Assembly: GCF_001457835.1 (NCBI RefSeq)
Contig: NZ_LN898229.1
Span: 111,046-175,045, forward strand
Origin: Fenollaria timonensis
GTDB lineage: Bacteria; Bacillota; Clostridia; Tissierellales; Peptoniphilaceae
DNA: 64,000 bases
Direction of reading: 5' to 3'
Shown: positions 17,439 to 25,559 of the stretch, piece by piece
Layout: the number at the start of each line of letters is the position of its first letter
Position numbering within the stretch: the first letter of the stretch is position 1
The notes under the pieces: generated by a model
The model's input: the letters and a program-made list of their open reading frames with translations, nothing else
Told to the model about the DNA's origin: nothing
Database searches by the model: none
Made by a program: the position numbers and the translations under genes

Positions 17439-18297
17439 CTTTAACTATATCCTTGATATATTTTAAGACGTCTTCACGAATCTCGCTTCTTAGAGCAAAA
17501 TCAAGATTAGACTGTATAAAACCAAGCTTGCTACCAAGGTCATATCTATGGCCTTCAAAGACATAAGCGTAGATATCGTCTTCTTTTAAAAGCTTGTCAA
17601 TAGCGTCAGTTAGCTGTATCTCACCGTTCTTCCCTGGCTTAGTCTTTTTTAATAGCTCAAAGATATCGTTTTTCAAGATGTATCTACCAAGGACAGCTAT
17701 ATTCGACGGAGCCTTGTCAATATCAGGCTTTTCAATTATGGACTTGACCTTATATAATCTTTCATTCACTTTTTCATCGTAAGCTATGATGCCATACTTA
17801 GATGTATCTTCTTTAGCTACAAGGCCTACACCTAAGATGGATTTGCCCGTCTCGTCATAAGCGTTCATCAGCTGCTTTAAGCAAGGCTCTTTCGAGTAAA
17901 CGATGTCGTCGCCTAAAAGCACTGCGACATCTTCCCCGCCCGCAAAGCTCTCAGCGCACAAAATTGCGTGGCCAAGGCCAAGCGGCGCCTTTTGCCTGAT
18001 GTAATAAATATTGACCATGTCAGAGATTTTGTTGATTTCCTTAAGTATCTCAAACTTGCCCGAGTCCTCAAGAGACTTCTCTAGCTCGATGTTTCTGTCG
18101 AAGTGATCCTCTATAGAATTTTTATTTCTACCAGTTATAATCAGTATATCCGTGATACCTGACTCATAAGCTTCCTCAACTATGTATTGAAGCGTCGGTT
18201 TATCAAAGATTGGTATCATCTCCTTTGGCGATGCTTTAGTCTGAGGAAGCATCCTCGTTCCAAGCCCTGCCGCGGGTATTATTGCTTTTCTAATCAT
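17428..18297 (-). CDS. galU: UTP-glucose-1-phosphate uridylyltransferase
   Basis: Makes UDP-glucose from UTP and glucose-1-phosphate for cell-envelope polymers and glycolipids. The N-terminal nucleotide-binding motif is GLGTRMLPQTKASPKEM (about 11-27), followed by QYIVEEA, typical of GalU. VLLGDDIVY near 130 and IIEKPD near 190 are further family motifs. At 289 residues the length is standard. It begins 8 bp after glmS. Together the two genes supply UDP-glucose and the precursor of UDP-GlcNAc. Confidence 0.95.
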   Translation of the reverse strand: MIRKAIIPAAGLGTRMLPQTKASPKEMIPIFDKPTLQYIVEEAYESGITDILIITGRNKNSIEDHFDRNIELEKSLEDSGKFEILKEINKISDMVNIYYIRQKAPLGLGHAILCAESFAGGEDVAVLLGDDIVYSKEPCLKQLMNAYDETGKSILGVGLVAKEDTSKYGIIAYDEKVNERLYKVKSIIEKPDIDKAPSNIAVLGRYILKNDIFELLKKTKPGKNGEIQLTDAIDKLLKEDDIYAYVFEGHRYDLGSKLGFIQSNLDFALRSEIREDVLKYIKDIVKDEA

Positions 18298-18305
18298 ATA
18301 TCCTC

Positions 18306-20090
18306 CTACTCTACTGTTACGCTCTTTGCCAAGTTTCTCGGCTTATCAATGTCGCGTCCTAATAACTTCGCTGTGTAGTAGCTCATTAGCTGGCCAAACA
18401 AAACGCTGTAGATTGGCGTGAAGACTGTGAATGTTCTCTTTAAAGTCACTATGCCCTCGCCCTCATCTTGATTTGTCACGAGTATAGTCTCAGCGCCTCT
18501 CGCAACTAGCTCTTCCAAAGTAGTTCTTGTCTTATCGAAAATTTGTCCTTCGTTTGCAAAGGCAATAGCCGATGACTTTTCATCTATAAGCGCTATGCTG
18601 CCATGCTTTAGCTCGCCTGCCTTGAAGGCGATTGAGTTGATGTAGCTAATCTCTTTAAGCTTAAGTGAAACTTCAAGAGCCGCGATATAATCAAGGTCAC
18701 GACCTATGAAGAATATCTTTTCCTTATCCTTAATTCTCTCAGCAACTTCCTTGGCAATGGGCTCAAGCCTTGTTATTTCTGAATCCATTTCCCTAGATAT
18801 TTTTACTAATTCATCTACAATTTGGCTGTACATGCCGCAGTCGTATCCTGCTAGGCCATCTCTAAAGTATATTCCTAGTAAATATATGCATAGTATTTGC
18901 ATCATAAAGGCCTTGGTCGATGCAACCGAAATTTCTGGTCCAGCAAAGATGTGTACCTTGTAGTCAGCGATCCTATCAAGCGATGAGTTAATCACGTTTG
19001 TGATGGCTAAGACTGTCGCGCCACTTGCCTTTGCTTCTTTTACAAGGCCCATAACGTCGGCTGTTTCGCCTGATTGGCTGATTGCTATAATAAGTGTCTT
19101 CTTGCCAATAAAGTTGTATGAGTATCTTAATTCGCTCGATGTTTCAGCAATTATTGGTCTTTCTATGAACCTTTCAAGATAGTTCTTAGCAAGTAGACTT
19201 GCGTGATAAGCTGTTCCGCAGCCTGTTACGTAGATATTATCAAAGTCATTTAGATTAAGTCCATCTAATTCATCAAAGTAGACTTTGCCGTCACGAATGT
19301 GTCTATCAAGAAGTTCCTTGAACTTCTTTGGCTCTTCATGTATTTCCTTAAGCATAAAGTGCTCGTATCCATCTTTTTGAGTTTCTTCTATATTAATAGT
19401 CGACTTTTGAATTTCTCTTTGAACTTCTTTATGAGAATTGTATATCTTGATGCCGTCACTATTTAAAACGCCCATATCACCATCTTCAAAGTAAATAATT
19501 TCATTATTTAGCTCAATTGCAGCTGAGATATCGCTTGCAAATAGATACTCATCATTCTTTACACTCATTAGTAGAGGGCAGCCATTCTTAGCAAAATATA
19601 AATTTTTAGTCTTTTTATCTAAAACTAAAATCGCGTAGCTGCCTTTGACGTCTTCAAGTGCCTTCATAAAGCTATCCACATTATTTTCCTTCATATTTCT
19701 TGCTATATACTCGATAAGGACTTCTGTGTCAGTCTCGCCCTTTGGAGTAAAGTCTGGCATAGACTTTTTTAGCTCAAGGTAATTTTCAATGACGCCGTTA
19801 TGAACTATCGCATATGAAGCGCTCGCATCAAGGTGCGGGTGCGCGTTTGTTTCAGTCACACCGCCATGAGTCGCCCATCTCGTATGAGCGATGGCAATGC
19901 CAGCAGCTTCCTTTGGACAAGCCTTATCAAGCTCCTTTATCCTACCAACTCTTTTATAAACACTTAATTCATTATCTTTGATGTAGGCAATACCTGAGGA
20001 GTCGTAGCCCCTGTACTCAAGGCTATATAGACCCTTGATTGCGTACTTTATCGCATCATTCTTGCCATAGTATCCAACTATACCACACAT
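18306..20090 (-). CDS. glmS: Glutamine-fructose-6-phosphate aminotransferase (isomerising)
   Basis: First committed step to UDP-GlcNAc: fructose-6-phosphate plus glutamine gives glucosamine-6-phosphate. The N-terminus MCGIVGYYG supplies the catalytic Cys after Met removal. The class II glutaminase domain spans about 1-215, and two SIS sugar-isomerase domains follow, with SQSGETADVMGLVKEA and GAETILVTNQDE. The C-terminus DKPRNLAKSVTVE is the family signature. Its 594 residues are normal. The 172-bp upstream region has an extended -10 promoter but none of the conserved core of a glmS ribozyme. Confidence 0.97.
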   Translation of the reverse strand: MCGIVGYYGKNDAIKYAIKGLYSLEYRGYDSSGIAYIKDNELSVYKRVGRIKELDKACPKEAAGIAIAHTRWATHGGVTETNAHPHLDASASYAIVHNGVIENYLELKKSMPDFTPKGETDTEVLIEYIARNMKENNVDSFMKALEDVKGSYAILVLDKKTKNLYFAKNGCPLLMSVKNDEYLFASDISAAIELNNEIIYFEDGDMGVLNSDGIKIYNSHKEVQREIQKSTINIEETQKDGYEHFMLKEIHEEPKKFKELLDRHIRDGKVYFDELDGLNLNDFDNIYVTGCGTAYHASLLAKNYLERFIERPIIAETSSELRYSYNFIGKKTLIIAISQSGETADVMGLVKEAKASGATVLAITNVINSSLDRIADYKVHIFAGPEISVASTKAFMMQILCIYLLGIYFRDGLAGYDCGMYSQIVDELVKISREMDSEITRLEPIAKEVAERIKDKEKIFFIGRDLDYIAALEVSLKLKEISYINSIAFKAGELKHGSIALIDEKSSAIAFANEGQIFDKTRTTLEELVARGAETILVTNQDEGEGIVTLKRTFTVFTPIYSVLFGQLMSYYTAKLLGRDIDKPRNLAKSVTVE

Positions 20091-20173
20091 ATTATCTTCC
20101 TTTCAAAAAGCTTTATATAAAAATTATTACATTCATATTGCGTGAAACGTATCGCGCATAAATATCTATATTA

Positions 20174-20182
20174 ATTATAACA
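20174..20182 (-). promoter_or_regulatory. Extended -10 promoter of the glmS operon
   Basis: TGTTATAAT (TGnTATAAT) on the minus strand, 84 bp ahead of the glmS ATG; no good -35. A 6-bp hairpin (GCGTGA/TCGCGC) lies in the leader around 20130-20155. Confidence 0.6.
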
Positions 20183-20212
20183 TATTTTCATAGCTTTGTA
20201 GTAATTTTTTCG

Positions 20213-20244
20213 CAAAAGAAAAGTGACAGCCGTAGCCATCACTT
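20213..20244 (-). terminator. Terminator of metNIQ
   Basis: Ten-bp stem AAGTGATGGC/GCTGTCACTT (two G-T pairs) with a TACG tetraloop, then a T-rich stretch on the minus strand. Confidence 0.85.
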
Positions 20245-20262
20245 ATCTCGTCATTAAATATA

Positions 20263-21120
20263 TTAAAAAGCAGGGTAAATTTCTCCCTTGTAAGTATCTT
20301 CGATAAATTTCTTGCAAGCGTCTGATTGGAATACCTTGATAAGCTTTTGGAACTTATCTTTAGTTTCGTCACCTTTTCTAACAGCAATGATGTTTGCGTA
20401 AGGACTATCCTTATCTTCAAGTGCTATCGCATCGGCTGATGGGTTAAGTCCTGCACCAAGTGCGTAGTTTGTGTTTATAGCTGCAAGTGCTGCGTCTTTA
20501 TATACGTTAGGTATGTTAGCTGCTTCAATTGGAGTAAATTTTAAATTCTTAGTGTTTTGATCAATATCTTTTTCAGTTATATCTTCTTTAGTATCATCTT
20601 TTAGTGTGATTAGACCATTCTTTTCAAGTAATAGTAAAGCTCTACGTCCGTTTGATGGATCGTTTGGTATTAAAACTTCGTCTCCGTCCTTTAATTCATC
20701 AAGTGATTTGATCTTGTCTGAGTATAGCCCCATTGGTTCTATGTGTACTGAGCCAAGTGATACTAGATTAAGTCCTCTTTCTTTAGAGAAGTTTTCTAGA
20801 TATGGTATGTGTTGGAAGAAGTTTGCGTCGATGTCGCCTTGGTCAAGAGCTAGGTTTGGTTGAACGTAGTCATCAAATACTTTTACTTCAACATCTAGTC
20901 CTTCTTTTGCAAACTCGTCTTTAAGTGCTTCAGTAATTTCTGCGTGAGGTACTGGTGATACACCTATGATTATCTTGTTGTCATCATCTGTTTGTGTTTC
21001 TGTCTTTGTTTCAGAGCCTGTCTCTGCCTTATCATTATTTGTGTTTCCTGTAGACTTATTACAAGCTACAAGGCTTGTTAATAGTGTTAATGCTAATAGT
21101 AATGTAAATATTTTTTTCAT
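20263..21120 (-). CDS. metQ: Methionine-binding lipoprotein
   Basis: Substrate-binding lipoprotein of the methionine importer, 285 residues. The signal peptide ends at SLVAC (Cys20). A Thr/Glu/Asp-rich linker reaches about residue 48. The mature NlpA/MetQ fold begins IIIGVSPVPHAEI and includes DANFFQHIPYLENF and LIPNDPSNGRRALLLLEKNGL, all typical of the family. The SAM riboswitch upstream of metN supports methionine as the substrate. It is the last gene of the metNIQ operon, 26 bp after metI. Confidence 0.94.
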   Translation of the reverse strand: MKKIFTLLLALTLLTSLVACNKSTGNTNNDKAETGSETKTETQTDDDNKIIIGVSPVPHAEITEALKDEFAKEGLDVEVKVFDDYVQPNLALDQGDIDANFFQHIPYLENFSKERGLNLVSLGSVHIEPMGLYSDKIKSLDELKDGDEVLIPNDPSNGRRALLLLEKNGLITLKDDTKEDITEKDIDQNTKNLKFTPIEAANIPNVYKDAALAAINTNYALGAGLNPSADAIALEDKDSPYANIIAVRKGDETKDKFQKLIKVFQSDACKKFIEDTYKGEIYPAF

Positions 21121-21146
21121 TTTATTCTCTCCTTAATTTTATAAAT

Positions 21147-21800
21147 TTATTTTTTGTTTACTTTTTTGTATATAGTGTTTCCTGTGAATTGTACTATTTG
21201 TACGATTATAACTATGAGTGCGACTGAAATCCAAAGTATGTCAAGTTGATTTCTTTGGTATCCGTATCTGATTGCGATGTCGCCAAGTCCGCCGCCGCCA
21301 AGCGCTCCAGCCATAGCTGAGTAGCCAACTAAGTTGATGATGGTAGTTGTTACGCCAAGTATAGCTGCTGGTACTGTCTCTTTTAAAAGCACCTTAACTA
21401 TCTCAAAGTTGCTTGCGCCCATTGATTTAGCTGCTTCTATGACACCCGCATCAACTTCTAGGAAGTAGCCTTCATATAATCTTGCTATGAAGGGTGCCGC
21501 TGCAAATGTTAGTGGCACTAAAGCTGCCTCAGTTCCTATTGCCTTGCCAATAATAAATCTTGATAATGGCGCTAGGACTATAATTAGTATAATTGCTGGC
21601 ATGCTTCTAAATATGTTTATGATGCCATTGGTTATTGTGTATATAAATTTATTTTCTCTTAAACCATTTGGTCTAGTCACATAAGTTAATATGCCCCATG
21701 GAAGTCCTATGATTAGAGCGATGAGTGCCGGCACTATAATCATGATTATAGTTTCAGGAAGTGCTGGTAAAACTATGTCCATTATCTCCTTGAATCTCAT
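21147..21800 (-). CDS. metI: Methionine ABC transporter permease
   Basis: Membrane subunit, 217 residues and five hydrophobic helices. The EAA-type coupling loop reads EAAKSMGASNFEIVKVLL near residue 137, and GYSAMAGALGGGGLGDIAIRYGYQR near 180 is the conserved MetI segment. An upstream extension to 21827 exists, but GGAGGTGATAGC directly precedes ATG 21800, which overlaps the metN stop as ATGA. This start gives MRFKEIMDIVLP. Confidence 0.94.
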   Translation of the reverse strand: MRFKEIMDIVLPALPETIIMIIVPALIALIIGLPWGILTYVTRPNGLRENKFIYTITNGIINIFRSMPAIILIIVLAPLSRFIIGKAIGTEAALVPLTFAAAPFIARLYEGYFLEVDAGVIEAAKSMGASNFEIVKVLLKETVPAAILGVTTTIINLVGYSAMAGALGGGGLGDIAIRYGYQRNQLDILWISVALIVIIVQIVQFTGNTIYKKVNKK

Positions 21801-22795
21801 GCTATCACCTCCGATACTTCTGTACAATTAGCTTTTAGATAAGAAATAACTTTTTGTGTCTCTTCGTCAGAGCCGCGAAGCTCAACGACCATGTAGCCAA
21901 GCTCTTCATCCAAAACGTTACTGATGTTACCGTCAATGATGTTGATGTCAACATTAAAGGTCTTCATCGCATTACTTAATACAGGAGTCTTAACTGTGTC
22001 CTTCGAGTAAGAAAGTCTAATCAATTTGCCAGTGAAAGCGCTGTAGTCAAGCTCTGTATCAGGCGCCGCCTTTTTGATAAAGCTTTGTGCAAGCTTTGTC
22101 TTTGGGTTTTTGAAAAGCTCTGTAGTAGTGTTTTCTTCTATAATTCTTCCATTTTCCATAAGAGCAATTTTGTTTGAAGCATCCTTTGCCGCTTCCATTT
22201 GATGCGTTATCATTATGGTAGTCGTATCAAAGTCATCTCTTGCTCTTTTATATAAATCTATGACCATCCTAGTGCTTTCTGGGTCAAGTGCGCTCGTTGC
22301 TTCGTCTGAAAGTATAATTTCAGGCTTAGATACAAGGGCTCTTGCTATGGCGACTCTTTGTCTTTGTCCGCCAGATAATTCATTTGGATATGCTTTTTCT
22401 TTGTCAAGTAGGCCTACATAATCAAGAAACTTTCTCGCTTCAGCCTTTTTGTCGCCCTTAAAACCATTTAAGTTTAAAGGGAAGATAACATTGTCTAGAA
22501 CTGTGTATTGACTGAAAAGATTAAAAGTTTGAAAGATAAAAGCGATTCTCTTTCTTAAAGCTAAGAGCTCTTTTTGCTTTAAGTTAAAGATGTTCACTCC
22601 ATCGATGATTACTTCGCCACTGTCAGCTTCCTCAAGTCTATTGAGTAGTCTAACTAAAGTTGACTTGCCTGCGCCAGATAAACCTATGATGGCTAAGATG
22701 TCTTTCTTTTCTGCTTTAAAACTTACACCATCAACAGCGTTAAATTCTTTGCCGTCCACCTTGTAAGTCTTAATCAAATTTTTTGCTTCTATCAT
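21797..22795 (-). CDS. metN: Methionine ABC transporter ATPase with NIL domain
   Basis: ATPase subunit of the MetNIQ importer, 332 residues. Walker A is GLSGAGKST (about 38-46), the signature is LSGGQRQR, and Walker B is IILSDEATSALD. A C-terminal NIL domain (about 255-332) binds methionine in known homologues and shuts transport when internal methionine is high. It is the first gene of the operon, behind a SAM riboswitch, so expression is controlled at RNA level and activity by feedback. Confidence 0.95.
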   Translation of the reverse strand: MIEAKNLIKTYKVDGKEFNAVDGVSFKAEKKDILAIIGLSGAGKSTLVRLLNRLEEADSGEVIIDGVNIFNLKQKELLALRKRIAFIFQTFNLFSQYTVLDNVIFPLNLNGFKGDKKAEARKFLDYVGLLDKEKAYPNELSGGQRQRVAIARALVSKPEIILSDEATSALDPESTRMVIDLYKRARDDFDTTTIMITHQMEAAKDASNKIALMENGRIIEENTTTELFKNPKTKLAQSFIKKAAPDTELDYSAFTGKLIRLSYSKDTVKTPVLSNAMKTFNVDINIIDGNISNVLDEELGYMVVELRGSDEETQKVISYLKANCTEVSEVIA

Positions 22796-22821
22796 AAGCT
22801 CCTCCTTCCTTGGATAAATCC

Positions 22822-22851
22822 AATAAAAAAACCCTTTACCAAAAGATAAAG
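22822..22851 (-). terminator. Riboswitch-controlled terminator ahead of metN
   Basis: Nine-bp stem CTCTTTATC/GGTAAAGGG (some G-T pairs), four-base loop, then seven T on the minus strand. It lies between the S-box aptamer and the metN start, so it is the expression platform. Confidence 0.88.
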
Positions 22852-22867
22852 AGTATCATGAAAAATC

Positions 22868-22960
22868 GTCATCTCTCGGTATAACCGCTGGAATTAGCAC
22901 CTTGATTAAACAGGTTGCCGGGCTTCATAGGGCCAGTCCCTCCGCCTCTCTGGATGAATT
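22868..22960 (-). promoter_or_regulatory. SAM riboswitch (S-box, SAM-I)
   Basis: The minus strand carries the conserved S-box blocks in order: CATCCAGAGAGGCGGAGGGA, then GGCCCTATGAAGCCCGGCAA, then GGTGCTAATTCC, then CGAGAGATG closing helix P1. SAM binding is expected to favour the terminator downstream, switching metNIQ off when SAM is plentiful. It starts a few bases after the predicted transcription start. Confidence 0.96.
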
Positions 22961-22972
22961 ATATTGTATGCT

Positions 22973-23015
22973 ATTATACAGGCCGTTTTATGTTAAAGAT
23001 GTGATTTGAATCACA
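22973..23015 (-). promoter_or_regulatory. metNIQ promoter with CRP/FNR-like site
   Basis: TATAAT occupies 22973-22978 on the minus strand with no recognisable -35. A perfect TGTGA-N6-TCACA palindrome (23000-23015) is centred 41.5 bp upstream of the predicted start at 22966. That is the classical class II activator position for CRP/FNR-family regulators. Confidence 0.65.
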
Positions 23016-23069
23016 AATATTGATTTTTTTATAAAAAAGTGTATCTTTTTATAAGATTTCTTTATAGAT

Positions 23070-23097
23070 ATAGAAAGAGCGAGACAAGTGCCTCGCT
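23070..23097 (-). terminator. Weak terminator after coiled-coil lipoprotein gene
   Basis: Stem AGCGAG/CTCGCT with an eight-base loop, followed by only a loosely T-rich stretch. The rest of 22796-23107 is accounted for by the riboswitch and promoter. Confidence 0.5.
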
Positions 23098-23107
23098 TAA
23101 TTTATAT

Positions 23108-23776
23108 TTATTCTACTATGTTTATGGTGATGGTATCCGACTTATAATCAGTAAGATTTTGTAAAGTCTTATTCATTTTTATAATAACTTTATCACCAAC
23201 TTTTAAATTTTTGAATATAATTTTATCGCTTTGTGTTTTATCAATGCTTTCTCCTTCTATAACGTAGTCTCCACTTGTCTTAATATCAAGCATAGAAGCT
23301 AAATTAATTGATGGTAAAGACTCTCCAAAATAACTTGAATATTCATGTCTTACTGTATTTGAAATTATATTATAAGAAACACTAATTCTTAATGGCTGAC
23401 CTAAAAGTCCACTTAAAGACACCTTATATCCATCTTCAAGTTCATTGTTGCCAACGCCGAAGCTTATGCCAAGTAAATTTGAGGCAAATTTATTTTTTAT
23501 AGCATCTTTTCCTGTAAATTCACTAGCAATTCTTTTATAAAAATTTGTTACTTCTTCTAAAGCAATATATTTTTCTTCAATATCTTCGTAATTTTTTCTA
23601 TATTCTTCTTTTTCCATATTTAAGCTAAATATATTATCCTCTAAATTCTTAATTTCATCTTCTTTTGCTATCATTTTTTCATCATTATCATTAATTTCTT
23701 TGTCTTCACCTTTGTTGCAAGAAATTAAAAACAAAGAAATAAATAAAAAAACAATTAAAACATATTTTCTTTTCAT
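23108..23776 (-). CDS. Lipoprotein with N-terminal coiled coil, unknown function
   Basis: I do not recognise the family. The signal peptide ends at LFLISC (Cys20), so the protein is a 222-residue membrane-anchored lipoprotein. Residues about 28-85 are rich in Glu/Lys/Asp with heptad-like spacing (EDEIKNLEDNIFSLNMEKEEY), suggesting a coiled coil. A beta-rich domain without cysteines follows from about residue 100. AGGGGGTTGATAAA precedes the ATG. It stands alone, and its promoter contains a ten-G homopolymer between the -35 and -10, so expression may vary by slippage. Confidence 0.8.
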   Translation of the reverse strand: MKRKYVLIVFLFISLFLISCNKGEDKEINDNDEKMIAKEDEIKNLEDNIFSLNMEKEEYRKNYEDIEEKYIALEEVTNFYKRIASEFTGKDAIKNKFASNLLGISFGVGNNELEDGYKVSLSGLLGQPLRISVSYNIISNTVRHEYSSYFGESLPSINLASMLDIKTSGDYVIEGESIDKTQSDKIIFKNLKVGDKVIIKMNKTLQNLTDYKSDTITINIVE

Positions 23777-23796
23777 TTTATCAACCCCCTATATTT

Positions 23797-23829
23797 ATTA
23801 TAACACAAGTACCCCCCCCCCATGTGCAA
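23797..23829 (-). promoter_or_regulatory. Promoter with G10 homopolymer in the spacer
   Basis: On the minus strand there is TTGCAC (23824-23829), a 21-bp spacer that contains ten consecutive G (23812-23821), and an extended -10 TGTTATAAT with hexamer at 23797-23802. Loss of four G would restore a 17-bp spacer. This is the layout of slippage-controlled promoters in host-associated bacteria. Confidence 0.65.
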
Positions 23830-23830
23830 C

Positions 23831-23866
23831 AAAAAACTACGCTCATATACACAAGCGTAGTTAATC
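23831..23866 (-). terminator. Terminator, copy A of 41-bp repeat
   Basis: Stem AACTACGC/GCGTAGTT followed by at least six T on the minus strand; ends the ABC exporter gene. It lies in the 41-bp sequence 23831-23871, which recurs exactly at 25523-25563 after purA. Confidence 0.9.
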
Positions 23867-23867
23867 T

Positions 23868-25463
23868 TTATAAAACTGTTGCTGTTTTATTTTTTACTTC
23901 AACAAGATGTGAACAATACTTCATAATTTCTTTGTTATGACTAATTATAAAAACAATCTTATCCTTAGTATATTTTAGTATTTCTTTCATAAGCTCTTCT
24001 TCAGTTTCTTTATCTAACGAAGATGTAGGCTCATCAAGTATAACTATGTCAGCGTCTTCTGTAAAATATCTAGAAAGAGCTATCCTTTGTTTGTCTCCAC
24101 CTGATAAATTAGCTCCATTCTCAACTATCATTTCATCTAGATTGGTAAACTTAGCTAAGAATGGCATTGCTTCATATATTACTTTAGAAACTTTTTTGCG
24201 TCCAAAATTTAAATTATTATATAAAGTATCTGTAATAATTGGTGTATTTTGTGAGTAATAAGAAACTTTTCTTAGATAATCTTTATTTTTTATCTCGCTT
24301 ATAGGAATATCATTTATATATATACCATCTGTTTCTCTAAATTTTGGTATAAGTTTTAATAGAGTGCTCTTGCCAGTACCACTCTCGCCCATAACACCAA
24401 CAATATCGCCTTTTTTAAACTCCATCTTTACATTATTAAGCAGATTTTTATCAAGTATATTTACCTTGTCAATATCAAATTTGATGCTTTCAATTTTCTC
24501 TGGCATAGGCTTTGAACCATCTTTTGCTTTGAAATCTATAAGTGTCTTTAAAAAATTATCAGCTGCTTTTACATTGGCAAAACCTAAATTTGTAAAAGAT
24601 AAACCTCTAATAGCATTAGAAAAGTAAGGAAAAACTAGCATAACAAATATTACTGAGCCAAAATTGTTCTTATCATTAAGTGCAAGAGCAGCTAAGAATA
24701 TGATTACCAAATTTTGTATGATTTGATTTAAACCAATAAGTAAGCCAGACACGCCATTAGCGACGTAGTTAACTTTCTTTCTAACCCCCTCTGATTTGTG
24801 AATATTGTCTTCTATCGATGGCAATAGATTTTCATTCTCTGCATTTTGCTTAATAAAATCAACTTGTGAGATAAGCGAATTAATATTTTTGAATGATTCA
24901 CTACTTGTGCTTTGCAAATTTATTGATAGCTTTGCAAGTTTCTTATTGAGTGCCTTAAAGCCAAAGTAATGAATTGGGATAATTGCAAGCATAAAAAGAG
25001 CTGCAATATAATTAAATGACCAAGCAACTGCTATCGTTACGACTATGGTTACAACATTGACAAGAAGACTTGGTATGACGTCAAAATAAAAACTAGCATA
25101 TGCTTCAACCGCGTTGTAAGCAAGCTCGCGAAGAGCCGTTGGCCCCTCGTTTATATATTTATCGTAGTCTAATTTAAATATGTCGCTATAAATGAGGCCA
25201 GCGCCTTTTGTATGATAATCTTGTATAAGTTGATTCTTTGTGAAAACAGAGATAAAATCAACTATATATCCAAGTGCTAGTATTGATATAACTTTAAGTA
25301 TATCATATACACCAATCTTGCCAACATTTTCAATAACCGTGTTTAAAGTGATTGGTGCTATGACAAATAATATTGCTGATAATAAGCAAAGTGCAAGTAG
25401 CAAAATAAAGCTAGGTATATTAACAAGCTTTAACATTTCTTTTTTCGATTTTTTTAATTCCAT
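23868..25463 (-). CDS. ABC exporter, fused membrane and ATPase domains
   Basis: Half-transporter of 531 residues. Six membrane helices lie in about 1-300 and a nucleotide-binding domain in about 320-531. Walker A is GESGTGKST, the signature is LSGGDKQR, and Walker B is IVILDEPTSSLD. The family exports lipids, peptides or drugs as a dimer. No second half-transporter is adjacent, so a homodimer is likely. The ORF can start at 25490, but GGGAGG seven bases ahead of ATG 25463 decides the start. The gene is bounded by two identical terminator copies, which suggests insertion behind purA. Confidence 0.87.
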   Translation of the reverse strand: MELKKSKKEMLKLVNIPSFILLLALCLLSAILFVIAPITLNTVIENVGKIGVYDILKVISILALGYIVDFISVFTKNQLIQDYHTKGAGLIYSDIFKLDYDKYINEGPTALRELAYNAVEAYASFYFDVIPSLLVNVVTIVVTIAVAWSFNYIAALFMLAIIPIHYFGFKALNKKLAKLSINLQSTSSESFKNINSLISQVDFIKQNAENENLLPSIEDNIHKSEGVRKKVNYVANGVSGLLIGLNQIIQNLVIIFLAALALNDKNNFGSVIFVMLVFPYFSNAIRGLSFTNLGFANVKAADNFLKTLIDFKAKDGSKPMPEKIESIKFDIDKVNILDKNLLNNVKMEFKKGDIVGVMGESGTGKSTLLKLIPKFRETDGIYINDIPISEIKNKDYLRKVSYYSQNTPIITDTLYNNLNFGRKKVSKVIYEAMPFLAKFTNLDEMIVENGANLSGGDKQRIALSRYFTEDADIVILDEPTSSLDKETEEELMKEILKYTKDKIVFIISHNKEIMKYCSHLVEVKNKTATVL

Positions 25464-25494
25464 ATTAAGTCCTCCCTTGTAGTTTAACATAATT

Positions 25495-25523
25495 ATTATA
25501 TCACAAACACAATTTTTTTACAA
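25495..25523 (-). promoter_or_regulatory. Promoter of the ABC exporter
   Basis: TTGTAA (25518-25523), 17 bp, TATAAT (25495-25500) on the minus strand, with an extended TGA ahead of the -10. The -35 lies in the T-run of the purA terminator. Confidence 0.65.
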
Positions 25524-25558
25524 AAAAACTACGCTCATATACACAAGCGTAGTTAATC
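25523..25558 (-). terminator. Terminator of purCFBA, copy B of 41-bp repeat
   Basis: Same hairpin as at 23831 (AACTACGC/GCGTAGTT plus T-run). The identical stretch includes the stop codon position of purA, as it includes the stop codon of the exporter in copy A. Confidence 0.9.
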
Positions 25559-25559
25559 T

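Noticed and set aside
20091..20262. Possible glmS ribozyme ahead of glmS
   Set aside because: The conserved catalytic core sequence is absent and the leader is too short.
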